Shown here: positions 21,176 to 33,426 of the stretch, piece by piece
Numbering within the stretch: position 1 is the first letter of the stretch
Layout: the number at the start of each line of letters is the position of its first letter
Source of the DNA: Ptiloglossa arizonensis
Taxonomy: Eukaryota; Arthropoda; Insecta; Hymenoptera; Colletidae
Direction: 5' to 3'
Assembly: GCF_051014685.1 (NCBI RefSeq)
Contig: NW_027478871.1
Coordinates: 124,001-188,000, forward strand
DNA: 64,000 bases
Made by a program: the position numbers and the translations under genes
Notes under the pieces: generated by a model
Told to the model about the DNA's origin: nothing
Database searches by the model: none
Seen by the model: only the letters and a program-made list of their open reading frames with translations

Positions 21176-23450
21176 TCGCGAACGGATTGACCAATCCGCA
21201 AAATTTCTGTTGCATCTGAAAGTAGAAAGTCGCCCGATTACAACGGTATGCGTACTTTTCCCCTAGACCGTTCTAGCTATGCTTGTCGAGCATCAGAACT
21301 GCGAAAATTTTGAGTTTCTCAAGCGTTTCTTACCTCCAAACTGCCATATCTCGCGAACGGATTGACCAATCCGCAAAATTTCTGTTGCATCTGAAAGTAG
21401 AAACTCGCCCGATTACAACGGTATGCGTACTTTTCCCCTAGGCCGTACTGGTTATTCGTTTCGAGCATCAGAACTGTGAAAATTTTGAGTTTCTCAACCG
21501 TTTCTTACCTCCAAACTGCCATATCTCTCGAACGGATTGACCAATCCGCAAAATTTCTGTTGCATCTGAAAGTAGAAACTCGCCCGATTACAACGGTATG
21601 CGCACTTTTCCCCTAGTCGGTTCTAGTTACTCGTTTCGAGCATCAGAACTGCGAAAATTTTGAGTTTCGCAAGCGTTTCTTACCTCCAAACTGCCATATC
21701 TCGCGAACGGATTGACCAATCCGCAAAATTTCTGTTGCATCTGAAAGTAGAAACTCGCCCGATTACAACGGTATGCGTACTTTTCCCCTAGGCCGTACTG
21801 GTTATTCGTTTCGAGCATCAGAACTGTGAAAATTTTGAGTTTCTCAACCGTTTCTTACCTCCAAACTGCCATATCTCGCGAACGGATTGACCAATCCGCA
21901 AAATTTCTGTTGCATCTGAAAGCAGAAAGTCGCCCGATTACAACGGTATGCGTACTTTTCCCCTAGAACGTTCTAGTTATGCTTGTCGAGCATCAGAACT
22001 GCGAAAATTTTGAGTTTCTCAAGCGTTTCTTACCTCCAAACTGCCATATCTCGCGAACGGATTGACCAATCCGTAAAATTTCTGTTGCATCTGAAAGGAG
22101 AAACTCGCCCGATTACAACGGTATGCGTACTTTTCCCCTAGGCCGTTCTAGTTATTCGTTTCGAGCATCAGAACTGCGAAAATGTTGAGTTTCTCAAGCG
22201 TTTCTTACCTACAAACTGCCATTTCTCGCGAACGGATTGACCAATCCGCAAAATTTCTGTTGCATCTGAAAGTAGAAATTCGCCCGATTACAACGGTGTG
22301 CGTACTTTTCCCCTAGACCGTTCTAGTTATTCGTTTCGAGCATCAGAACTGCGAAAATGTTGAGTTTCTCAAGCGTTTCTTACCTACAAACTGCCATATC
22401 TCGCGAACGGATTGACCAATCCGTAAAATTTCTGTTGCATCTGAAAGTAGAAAGTCGCCCGATTACAACGGTATGCGTACTTTTCCCCTAGACCGCTCTA
22501 GTTATGCTTGTCGAGCATCAGAACTGCGAAAATTTTGAGTTTCTCAAGCGTTTCTTACCTCCAAACTGCCATATCTCGCGAACGGATTGACCAATCCGCA
22601 AAATTTCTGTTGCATCTGAAAGTAGAAAGTCGCCCGATTACAACGGTATGCGTACTTTTCCCCTAGAACGTTCTAGTTATGCTTGTCGAGCATCAGAACT
22701 GCGAAAATGTTGAGTTTCTCAAGCGTTTCTTACCTACAAACTGCCATATCTCGCGAACGGATTGACCAATCCGCAAAATTTCTGTTGCATCTGAAAGTAG
22801 AAATTCGCCCGATTACAGCGGTATGCGCACTTTTCCCCTAGAACGTTCTGGTTATGCTTGTCGAGCATCAGAACTGCGAAAATTTTGAGTTTCTCAAGCG
22901 TTTCTTACCTCCAAACTGCCATATCTCGCGAACGGATTGACTAATCCGCAAAATTTCTGTTGCATCTGAAAGTAGAAATTCGCCCGATTACAACGGTATG
23001 CGTACTTTTCCCCTAGACCGTTCTAGTTATGCTTGTCGAGCACCAGAACTGCGAAAATTTTGAGTTTCTCAAGAGTTTCTTACCTCCAAACTGCCATATC
23101 TCGCGAACGGATTGACCAATCCGCAAAATTTCTGTTGCATCTGAAAGTAGAAACTCGCCCGATTACAACGGTATGCGTACTTTTCCCCTAGGCCGCTCTA
23201 GTTATTCGTTTCGAGCATCAGAACTGCGAAAATTTTGTGTTTCTCAAGTGTTTCATACATCCAAACTGCCATATCTCGCGAACGGATTGACCAATCCGCA
23301 AAATTTCTGTTGCATCTGAAAGTAGAAACTCGCCCGCTTACAACGGTATGCGTACTTTTCCCCTACGTAGTTCTAGTTATTCGTTTCGAGCATCAGAACT
23401 GCGAAAATGTTGAGTTTCTCAAGCGTTTCTTACATACAAACTGCCATATC
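21176..23450. repeat. Satellite units without clear higher-order periodicity
   Basis: Thirteen units of mixed class. GTACTGG/GTGAAAATT units are at 21351 and 21701, separated by a unit with GCGCACTTTTCC and TTTCGCAAG (21526). Then come GAACG or GACCG plus TTATGCTTG units alternating with AAAATGTT/CTACAAAC units (21876-22900), then a CACCAG/CAAGAG unit (22926) and a CCTACGTAGTTC unit (23276). I find no block copied elsewhere with the same order. There is no non-satellite sequence. Confidence 0.7.
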
Positions 23451-24675
23451 TCGCGAACGGATTGACCAATCCGCAAAATTTCTGTTGCATCTGAAAGTAG
23501 AAACTCGCCCGATTACAGCGGTATGCGTACTTTTCCCCTAGGCCGTTCTAGTTATTCGTTTCGAGCATCAGAACTGCGAAAATGTTGAGTTTCTCAAGCG
23601 TTTCTTACCTACAAACTGCCATATCTCGCGAACGGATTGACCAATCCGCAAAATTTCTGTTGCATCTGAAAGTAGAAACTCGCCCGATTGCAGCGCTATG
23701 CGTACTTTTCCCCTAGACCGTTCTAGTTATGCTTGTCGAGCATCAGAACTGCGAAAATTTTGAGTTTCTCAAGCGTTTCTTACTTCCAAACTGCCATATC
23801 TCGCGAACGGATTGACCAATCCGCAAAATTTCTGTTGCATCTGAAAGTAGAAACTCGCCCGATTACAACGGTAGGTGTAGTTTTCCCCTAGGCCGTTCTA
23901 GTTATTCGTTTCGAGCATCAGAACTGCGAAAATGTTGAGTTTCTCAAGCGTTTCTTACCTCCAAACTGCCATATCTCGCGAACGGATTGACCAATCCGCA
24001 AAATTTCTGTTGCATCTGAAAGTAGAAACTCGCCCGATTACAACGGTATGCGTACTTTTCCCCTAGGCCGTCCTGGTTATTCGTTTCGAGTATCAGAACT
24101 GTGATAATTTTGAATTTCTCGACCGTTTCTTGCCTCCAAACTGCCATATCTCGCGAACGGATTGACCAATCCGCAAAATTTCTGTTGCATCTGAAAGTAG
24201 AAACTCGCCCGATTACAACGGTATGCGTACGCTTCCCCAAGTCCGTTCTAGTTATTCGTTTCGAGCATCAGAACTGCGAAAATTTTGAGTTTCTCAAGCG
24301 TTTCTTACCTCCAAACTGCCATATCTCGCGAACGGATTGACCAATCCGCAAAATTTCTGTTGCATCTGAAAGTAGAAACTCGACCGATTACAACGGTATG
24401 CGTAGTTTTCCCCTAGGCCGTTCTAGTTATTCGTTTCGAGCATCAGAACTGCGAAAATGTTGAGTTTCTCAAGCGTTTCTTACCTACAAACTGCCATATC
24501 TCGCGAACGGATTGACCAATCCGCAAAATTTCTGTTGCATCTGAAAGTAGAAACTCGCACGATTACAGCGGTATGCGTACTTTTCCCCTAGACCGTTCTA
24601 GTTATGCTTGTCGAGCATCAGAACTGCGAAAATTTTGAGTTTCTCAAGCGTTTCTTACTTCCAAACTGCCATATC
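23451..24675. repeat. 7-unit tandem duplication, copy 1 (1225 bp)
   Basis: Units in order: ACAGCGG with AAAATGTT/CTACAAAC (23451); TTGCAGCGCTATGCG (23626); TAGGTGTAG (23801); GGCCGTCCTGG with GTGATAATTTTGAAT tail (23976); ACGCTTCCCCAAG (24151); CGACCGATT with GCGTAG (24326); CGCACGATTACAGCGG (24501). The same seven follow at once at 24676. The module order also recurs at about 59851-61075, 36 kb away. Confidence 0.85.
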
Positions 24676-25900
24676 TCGCGAACGGATTGACCAATCCGCA
24701 AAATTTCTGTTGCATCTGAAAGTAGAAACTCGCCCGATTACAGCGGTATGCGTACTTTTCCCCTAGGCCGTTCTAGTTATTCGTTTCGAGCATCAGAACT
24801 GCGAAAATGTTGAGTTTCTCAAGCGTTTCTTACCTACAAACTGCCATATCTCGCGAACGGATTGACCAATCCGCAAAATTTCTGTTGCATCTGAAAGTAG
24901 AAACTCGCCCGATTGCAGCGCTATGCGTACTTTTCCCCTAGACCGTTCTAGTTATGCTTGTCGAGCATCAGAACTGCGAAAATTTTGAGTTTCTCAAGCG
25001 TTTCTTACTTCCAAACTGCCATATCTCGCGAACGGATTGACCAATCCGCAAAATTTCTGTTGCATCTGAAAGTAGAAACTCGCCCGATTACAACGGTAGG
25101 TGTAGTTTTCCCCTAGGCCGTTCTAGTTATTCGTTTCGAGCATCAGAACTGCGAAAATGTTGAGTTTCTCAAGCGTTTCTTACCTCCAAACTGCCATATC
25201 TCGCGAACGGATTGACCAATCCGCAAAATTTCTGTTGCATCTGAAAGTAGAAACTCGCCCGATTACAACGGTATGCGTACTTTTCCCCTAGGCCGTCCTG
25301 GTTATTCGTTTCGAGTATCAGAACTGTGATAATTTTGAATTTCTCGACCGTTTCTTGCCTCCAAACTGCCATATCTCGCGAACGGATTGACCAATCCGCA
25401 AAATTTCTGTTGCATCTGAAAGTAGAAACTCGCCCGATTACAACGGTATGCGTACGCTTCCCCAAGTCCGTTCTAGTTATTCGTTTCGAGCATCAGAACT
25501 GCGAAAATTTTGAGTTTCTCAAGCGTTTCTTACCTCCAAACTGCCATATCTCGCGAACGGATTGACCAATCCGCAAAATTTCTGTTGCATCTGAAAGTAG
25601 AAACTCGACCGATTACAACGGTATGCGTAGTTTTCCCCTAGGCCGTTCTAGTTATTCGTTTCGAGCATCAGAACTGCGAAAATGTTGAGTTTCTCAAGCG
25701 TTTCTTACCTACAAACTGCCATATCTCGCGAACGGATTGACCAATCCGCAAAATTTCTGTTGCATCTGAAAGTAGAAACTCGCACGATTACAGCGGTATG
25801 CGTACTTTTCCCCTAGACCGTTCTAGTTATGCTTGTCGAGCATCAGAACTGCGAAAATTTTGAGTTTCTCAAGCGTTTCTTACTTCCAAACTGCCATATC
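24676..25900. repeat. 7-unit tandem duplication, copy 2 (1225 bp)
   Basis: Every diagnostic variant of 23451-24675 is repeated 1225 bp later, including the private GGCCGTCCTGG, ACGCTTCCCC, CGACCGATT and CGCACGATT. I noticed no difference between the copies. The copy ends where a TAGGTGTAG unit (25901) replaces the expected ACAGCGG unit. Confidence 0.85.
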
Positions 25901-28350
25901 TCGCGAACGGATTGACCAATCCGCAAAATTTCTGTTGCATCTGAAAGTAGAAACTCGCCCGATTACAACGGTAGGTGTAGTTTTCCCCTAGGCCGTTCTA
26001 GTTATTCGTTTCGAGCATCAGAACTGCGAAAATTTTGAGTTTCTCAAGCGTTTCTTACCTCCAAACTGCCATATCTCGCGAACGGATTGACCAATCCGCA
26101 AAATTTCTGTTGCATCTGAAAGTAGAATGTCGCCCGATTACAACGGTATGCGTACTTTTCCCCTAGACCGTTCTAGTTATGCTTGTCGAGCATCAGAACT
26201 GCGAAAATTTTGAGTTTCTCAAGCGTTTCTTACCTCCAAACTGCCATATCTCGCGAACGGATTGACTCATCCGCAAAATTTCTGTTGCATCTGAAAGTAG
26301 AAACTCGCCCGATTACAGCGGTATGCGTACTTTTACCCTAGACTGTTCTAGTTATGCTTGTCGAGCATCAGAACTGCGAAAATTTTGAGTTTCTCAAGCG
26401 TTTCTTACTTCCAAACTGCCATATCTCGCGAACGGATTGACCAATCCGCAAAATTTCTGTTGCATCTGAAAGTAGAAACTCGCCCGATTACAACGGTAGG
26501 TGTAGTTTTCCCCTAGGCCGTTCTAGTTATTCGTTTCGAGCATCAGAACTGCGAAAATGTTGAGTTTCTCAAGCGTTTCTTACCTCCAAACTGCCATATC
26601 TCGCGAACGGATTGACCAATCCGCAAAATTTCTGTTGCATCTGAAAGTAGAAACTCGCCCGATTACAACGGTATGCGTACTTTTCCCCTAGGCCGTTCTG
26701 GTTATTCGTTTCGAGTATCAGAACTGTGATAATTTTGAATTTCTCGACCGTTTCTTGCGTCCAAAGTGCCATATCTCGCGAACGGATTGACCAATCCGCA
26801 AAATTTCTGTTGCATCTGAAAGTAGAAAGTCGCCCGATTACAACGGTATGCGTACTTTTCCCCTAGACCGTACTAGTTATGCTTGTCGAGTATCAGAACT
26901 GCGAAAATTTTGAGTTTCTCAAGCGTTTCTTACCTCCAAACTGCCATATCTCGCGAACGGATTGACTAATCCGCAAAATTTCTGTTGCATCTGAAAGTAG
27001 AAACTCGCCCGCTTACAACGGTATGCGTACTTTTCCCCTAGGCCGTTCTAGTTATTCGTTTCGAGCATCAGAACTGCGAAAATTTTGAGTTTCTCAAGCG
27101 TTTCTTACCTCCAAACTGCCATATCTCGCGAACGGATTGACCAATCCGCAAAATTTCTGTTGCATCTGAAAGTAGAAACTCGACCGATTACAACGGTATG
27201 CGTAGTTTTCCCCTAGGCCGTGCTAGTTATTCGTTTCGAGCATCAGAACTGCGAAAATGTTGAGTTTCTCAAGCGTTTCTTACATACAAACTGCCATATC
27301 TCGCGAACGGATTGACCAATCCGCAAAATTTCTGTTGCATCTGAAAGTAGAAACTCGCCCGATTACAGCGGTATGCGTACTTTTCCCCTAGACCGTTCTA
27401 GTTATGCTTGTCGAGCATCAGAACTGCGAAAATTTTGAGTTTCTCAAGCGTTTCTTACTTCCAAACTGCCATATCTCGCGAACGGATTGACCAATCCGCA
27501 AAATTTCTGTTGCATCTGAAAGTAGAAACTCGCCCGATTACAACGGTAGGTGTAGTTTTCTCCTAGGCCGTTCTAGTTATTCGTTTCGAGCATCAGAACT
27601 GCGAAAATTTTGAGTTTCTCAAGCGTTTCTTACCTCCAAACTGCCATATCTCGCGAACGGATTGACCAATCCGCAAAATTTCTGTTGCATCTGAAAGTAG
27701 AATGTCGCCCGATTACAACGGTATGCGTACTTTTCCCCTAGACCGTTCTAGTTATGCTTGTCGAGCATCAGAACTGCGAAAATTTTGAGTTTCTCAAGCG
27801 TTTCTTACCTCCAAACTGCCATATCTCGCGAACGGATTGACTCATCCGCAAAATTTCTGTTGCATCTGAAAGTAGAAACTCGCCCGATTACAGCGGTATG
27901 CGTACTTTTACCCTAGACTGTTCTAGTTATGCTTGTCGAGCATCAGAACTGCGAAAATTTTGAGTTTCTCAAGCGTTTCTTACTTCCAAACTGCCATATC
28001 TCGCGAACGGATTGACCAATCCGCAAAATTTCTGTTGCATCTGAAAGTAGAAACTCGCCCGATTACAACGGTAGGTGTAGTTTTCCCCTAGGCCGTTCTA
28101 GTTATTCGTTTCGAGCATCAGAACTGCGAAAATGTTGAGTTTCTCAAGCGTTTCTTACCTCCAAACTGCCATATCTCGCGAACGGATTGACCAATCCGCA
28201 AAATTTCTGTTGCATCTGAAAGTAGAAACTCGCCCGATTACAACGGTATGCGTACTTTTCCCCTAGGCCGTTCTGGTTATTCGTTTCGAGTATCAGAACT
28301 GTGATAATTTTGAATTTCTCGACCGTTTCTTGCCTCCAAACTGCCATATC
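25551..28350. repeat. 7-unit segment repeated at a 9-unit offset (1575 bp)
   Basis: 25551-26775 and 27126-28350 share unit order and private variants: CGACCGATT with GCGTAG, the GACCG/TTATGCTTG unit, the TAGGTGTAG unit, AATGTCG (26127 and 27702), GACTCATCC (26266 and 27841), TTTTACCCTAGACTG (near 26332 and 27907), TAGGTGTAG, and the GTGATAATTTTGAAT tail. The first copy has CGTCCAAAGTGCC at 26758-26770 where the second has CCTCCAAACTGCC. Two further units (26776-27125) lie between the copies. Confidence 0.8.
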
Positions 28351-28875
28351 TCGCGAACGGATTGACCAATCCGCAAAATTTCTGTTGCATCTGAAAGTAG
28401 AAACTCGCCCGATTACAACGGTATGCGTACGTTTCCCCAAGTCCGTTCTAGTTATTCGTTTCGAGCATCAGAACTGCGAAAATTTTGAGTTTCTCAAGCG
28501 TTTCTTACCTCCAAACTGCCATATCTCGCGAACGGATTGACCAATCCGCAAAATTTCTGTTGCATCTGAAAGTAGAAACTCGCCCGATTACAACGGTATG
28601 CGTAGTTTTCCCCTAGGCCGTTCTAGTTATTCGTTTCGAGTATCAGAACTGTGATAATTTTGAATTTCTCGACCGTTTCTTGCCTCCAAACTGCCATATC
28701 TCGCGAACGGATTGACCAATCCGCAAAATTTCTGTTGCATCTGAAAGTAGAAACTCGCCCGATTACAACGGTATGCGTACGTTTCCCCAAGTCCGTTCTA
28801 GTTATTCGTTTCGAGCATCAGAACTGCGAAAATTTTGAGTTTCTCAAGCGTTTCTTACCTCCAAACTGCCATATC
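28176..28875. repeat. Dimer duplication (2 x 350 bp)
   Basis: A unit with the GTGATAATTTTGAAT tail followed by a CGTTTCCCCAAGTCCG unit occurs at 28176-28525 and again at 28526-28875. The second copy's first unit is mosaic: its head carries GCGTAG (about 28600-28605), while its tail from TTTCGAGTATCAG (about 28633) belongs to the GTGATAATT class. The last unit ends in a GCGAAAGGAATG variant that begins the next unit at 28876. Confidence 0.8.
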
Positions 28876-29575
28876 TCGCGAAAGGAATGACCAATCCGTA
28901 AAATTTCTGTTGCATCTGAAAGTAGAAACTCGCCCGATTACAACGGTATGCGTACTTTTCCCCTAGGCCGTTCTAGTTATTCGTTTCGAGCATCAGAACT
29001 GCGAAAATGTTGAGTTTCTCAAGCGTTTCTTACCTACAAACTGCCATATCTCGCGAACGGATTGACCAATCCGCAAAATTTCTGTTGCATCTGAAAGTAG
29101 AAATTCGCCCGATTACAACGGTGTGCGTACTTTTCCCCTAGACCGTTCTAGTTATGCTTGTCGAGCATCAGAACTGCGAAAATTTTGAGTTTCTCAAGCG
29201 TTTCTTACCTCCAAACTGCCATATCTCGCGAACGGATTGACCAATCCGCAAAATTTCTGTTGCATCTGAAAGTAGAAACTCGCGCGATTACAACGGTAGG
29301 TGTAGTGTTCCCCTAGGTCGTTCTGGTTATTCGTTTCGAGTATCAGAACTGTGATAATTTTGAATTTCTCGACCGTTTCTTGCCTCCAAACTGCCATATC
29401 TCGCGAACGGATTGACCAATCCGCAAAATTTCTGTTGCATCTGAAAGTAGAAAGTCGCCCGATTACAACGGTATGCGTACTTTTCCCCTAGACCGTTCTA
29501 GTTATGCTTGTCGAGCATCAGAACTGCGAAAATTTTGAGTTTCTCAAGCGTTTCTTACCTCCAAACTGCCATATC
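28876..29575. repeat. Four satellite units between duplicated blocks
   Basis: Ordinary 175-bp units. The first has CGTAAAATT and an AAAATGTT/CTACAAAC tail. The second has GGTGTGCG and TTATGCTTG. The third is a TAGGTGTAGTG unit with GGTCG and the GTGATAATTTTGAAT tail. The fourth is an AAAGTCG/GACCG/TTATGCTTG unit. Nothing but satellite. Confidence 0.75.
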
Positions 29576-32500
29576 TCGCGAACGGATTGACTAATCCGCA
29601 AGATTTCTGTTGCATCTGAAAGTAGAAACTCGCCCGCTTACAACGGTATGCGTACTTTTCCCTAGGCCGTTCTAGTTATTCGTTTCGAGCATCAGAACTG
29701 CGAAAATTTTGAGTTTCTCAAGCGTTTCTTACCTCCAAACTGCCATATCTCGCGAACGGATTGACCAATCCGCAAAATTTCTGTTGCATCTGAAAGTAGA
29801 AACTCGCTCGATTACAACGGTATGCGTACGTTTCCCCAAGTCCGTTCTAGTTATTCGTTTCGAGCATTAGAACTGCGAAAATTTTGAGTTTCTCAAGCGT
29901 TTCTTACCTCCAAACTGCCATATCTCGCGAACGGATTGACCAATCCGCAAAATTTCTGTTGCATCTGAAAGTAGAAACTCGCCCGATTACAACGGCATGC
30001 GTACTTTTCCCCTAGGCCGTTCTAGTTATTCGTTTCGAGCATCAGAACTGCGAAAATGTTGAGCTTCTCAAGCGTTTCTTACCTACAAACTGCCATATCT
30101 CGCGAACGGATTGACCAATCCGCAAAATTTCTGTTGCATCTGAAAGTAGAAACTCGCCCGATTACAGCGGTATGCGTACTTTTCCCCTAGACCGTTCTAG
30201 TTATGCTTGTCGAGCATCAGAACTGCGAAAATTTTGAGTTTCTCAAGCGTTTCTTACTTCCAAACTGCCATATCTCGCGAACGGATTGACCAATCCGCAA
30301 AATTTCTGTTGCATCTGAAAGTAGAAACTCGCCCGATTACAACGGTAGGTGTAGTTTTCCCCTAGGCCGTTCTAGTTATTCGTTTCGAGCATCAGAACTG
30401 CGAAAATTTTGAGTTTCTCAAGCGTTTCTTACCTCCAAACTGCCATATCTCGCGAACGGATTGACCAATCCGCAAAATTTCTGTTGCATCTGAAAGTAGA
30501 AAGTCGCCCGATTACAACGGTATGCGTACTTTTCCCCTAGACCGTTCTAGTTATGCTTGTCGAGCATCAGAACTGCGAAAATTTTGAGTTTCTCAAGCGT
30601 TTCTTACCTCCAAACTGCCATATCCCGCGAACGGATTGACTAATCCGCAAAATTTCTGTTACATCTGAAAGTAGAAACTCGCCCGCTTACAACGGTATGC
30701 GTACTTTTCCCCTAGGCCGTTCTAGTTATTCGTTTCGAGCATCAGAACTGCGAAAATTTTGAGTTTCTCAAGCGTTTCTTACCTCCAAACTGCCATATCT
30801 CGCGAACGGATTGACCAATCCGCAAAATTTCTGTTGCATCTGAAGGTAGAAACTCGCCCGATTACAATGGTATGCGTACGTTTCCCCAAGTCCGTTCTAG
30901 TTATTCGTTTCGAACATTAGAACTGCGAAAATTTTGAGTTTCTCAAGCGTTTCTTACCTCCAAACTGCCATATCTCGCGAACGGATTGACCAATCCGCAA
31001 AATTTCTGTTGCATCTGAAAGTAGAAACTCGCCCGATTACAACGGTATGCGTACTTTTCCCCTAGGCCGTTCTAGTTATTCGTTTCGAGCATCAGAACTG
31101 CGAAAATGTTGAGTTTCTCAAGCGTTTCTTACCTACAAACTGCCATATCTCGCGAACGGATTGACCAATCCGCAAAATTTCTGTTGCATCTGAAAGTAGA
31201 AACTCGCCCGATTACAGCGGTATGCGTACTTTTCCCCTAGGCCGTTCTAGTTATGCTTGTCGAGCATCAGAACTGCGAAAATTTTGAGTTTCTCAAGCGT
31301 TTCTTACTTCCAAACTGCCATATCTCGCGAACGGATTGACCAATCCGCAAAATTTCTGTTGCATCTGAAAGTAGAAACTCGCCCGATTAAAACGGTAGGT
31401 GTAGTTTTCCCCTAGGCCGTTCTAGTTATTCGTTTCGAGCATCAGAACTGCGAAAATTTTGAGTTTCTCAAGCGTTTCTTACCTCCAAACTGCCATATCT
31501 CGCGAACGGATTGACCAATCCGCAAAATTTCTGTTGCATCTGAAAGTAGAATGTCGCCCGATTACAACGGTATGCGTACTTTTCCCCTAAACCGTTATAG
31601 TTATGCTTGTCGAGCCGTCAGAACTGCGAAAATTTTGAGTTTCTCAAGCGTTTCTTACCTCCAAGCTGCCATATCTCGCGAACGGATTGACTAATCCGCA
31701 AAATTTCTGTTGCATCTGAAAGTAGAAACTCGCCCGCTTACAACGGTATGCGTACTTTTCCCCTAGGCCGTTCTAGTTATTCGTTTCGAGCATCAGAACT
31801 GCGAAAATGTTGAGTTTCCCAAGCGTTTCTTACCTACAAACTGCCATATCTCGCGAACGGATTGACCAATCCGCAAAATTTCTGTTGCATCTGAATGTAG
31901 AAACTCGCCCGATTACAGCGGTATGCGTACTTTTCCCCTAGGCCGTTCTAGTTATGCTTGTCGAGCATCAGAACTGCGAAAATTTTGAGTTTCTCAAGCG
32001 TTTCTTACTTCCAAACTGCCATATCTCGCGAACGGATTGACCAATCCGCAAAATTTCTGTTGCATCTGAAAGTAGAAACTCGCCCGATTACAACGGTAGG
32101 TGTAGTTTTCCCCTAGGCCGTTCTAGTTATTCGTTTCGAGCATCAGAACTGCGAAAATTTTGAGTTTCTCAAGCGTTTCTTACCTCCAAACTGCCATATC
32201 TCGCGAACGGATTGACCAATCCGCAAAATTTCTGTTGCATCTGAAAGTAGAATGTCGCCCGATTACAACGGTATGCGTACTTTTCCCCTAGACCGTTCTA
32301 GTTATGCTTGTCGAGCATCAGAACTGCGAAAATTTTGAGTTTCTCAAGCGTTTCTTACCTCCAAACTGCCATATCTCGCGAACGGATTGACCAATCCGCA
32401 AAATTTCTGTTGCATCTGAAGGTAGAAACTCGCCCGATTACAATGGTATGCGTACGTTTCCCCAAGTCCGTTCTAGTTATTCGTTTCGAGCATTAGAACT

Positions 32501-33426
32501 GCGAAAATTTTGAGTTTCTCAAGCGTTTCTTACCTCCAAACTGCCATATCTCGCGAACGGATTGACCAATCCGCAAAATTTCTGTTGCATCTGAAAGTAG
32601 AAACTCGCCCGATTACAACGGTATGCGTACTTTTCCCCTAGGCCGTTCTAGTTATTCGTTTCGAGCATCAGAACTGCGAAAATGTTGAGTTTCTCAAGCG
32701 TTTCTTACCTACAAACTGCCATATCTCGCGAACGGATTGACCAATCCGCAAAATTTCTGTTGCATCTGAAAGTAGAAACTCGCCCGATTACAGCGGTATG
32801 CGTACTTTTCCCCTAGGCCGTTCTAGTTATGCTTGTCGAGCATCAGAACTGCGAAAATTTTGAGTTTCTCAAGCGTTTCTTACTTCCAAACTGCCATATC
32901 TCGCGAACGGATTGACCAATCCGCAAAATTTCTGTTGCATCTGAAAGTAGAAACTCGCCCGATTAAAACGGTAGGTGTAGTTTTCCCCTAGGCCGTTCTA
33001 GTTATTCGTTTCGAGCATCAGAACTGCGAAAATTTTGAGTTTCTCAAGCGTTTCTTACCTCCAAACTGCCATATCTCGCGAACGGATTGACCAATCCGCA
33101 AAATTTCTGTTGCATCTGAAAGTAGAATGTCGCCCGATTACAACGGTATGCGTACTTTTCCCCTAAACCGTTATAGTTATGCTTGTCGAGCCGTCAGAAC
33201 TGCGAAAATTTTGAGTTTCTCAAGCGTTTCTTACCTCCAAGCTGCCATATCTCGCGAACGGATTGACTAATCCGCAAAATTTCTGTTGCATCTGAAAGTA
33301 GAAACTCGCCCGCTTACAACGGTATGCGTACTTTTCCCCTAGGCCGTTCTAGTTATTCGTTTCGAGCATCAGAACTGCGAAAATGTTGAGTTTCTCAAGC
33401 GTTTCTTACCTACAAACTGCCATATC
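29576..33426. repeat. 22-unit block, copy 1 (3851 bp)
   Basis: Twenty-two units, one base over 22 x 175 because it holds one 1-bp deletion (TTTTCCCTAGG, near 29658) and two 1-bp insertions (GAGCCGTCAG for GAGCATCAG, near 31614 and 33190). Private markers include GCAAGATTTC, CGCTCGATT, GGCATGCG, GAGCTTCTC, ATCCCGCG, TTACATCTG, CAATGGTATG and TTAAAACGGTAGG. Inside it, 30800-31850 and 32376-33426 repeat each other at an offset of 1576 bp (9 units). The block is followed immediately by a second copy. Confidence 0.88.

Noticed and set aside
29650..29670. Frame or length shift near 29.66 kb as an assembly break
   Set aside because: It is a single 1-bp deletion (TTTTCCCTAGG) that recurs at the matching place in the next 22-unit copy, so it looks like an inherited variant.
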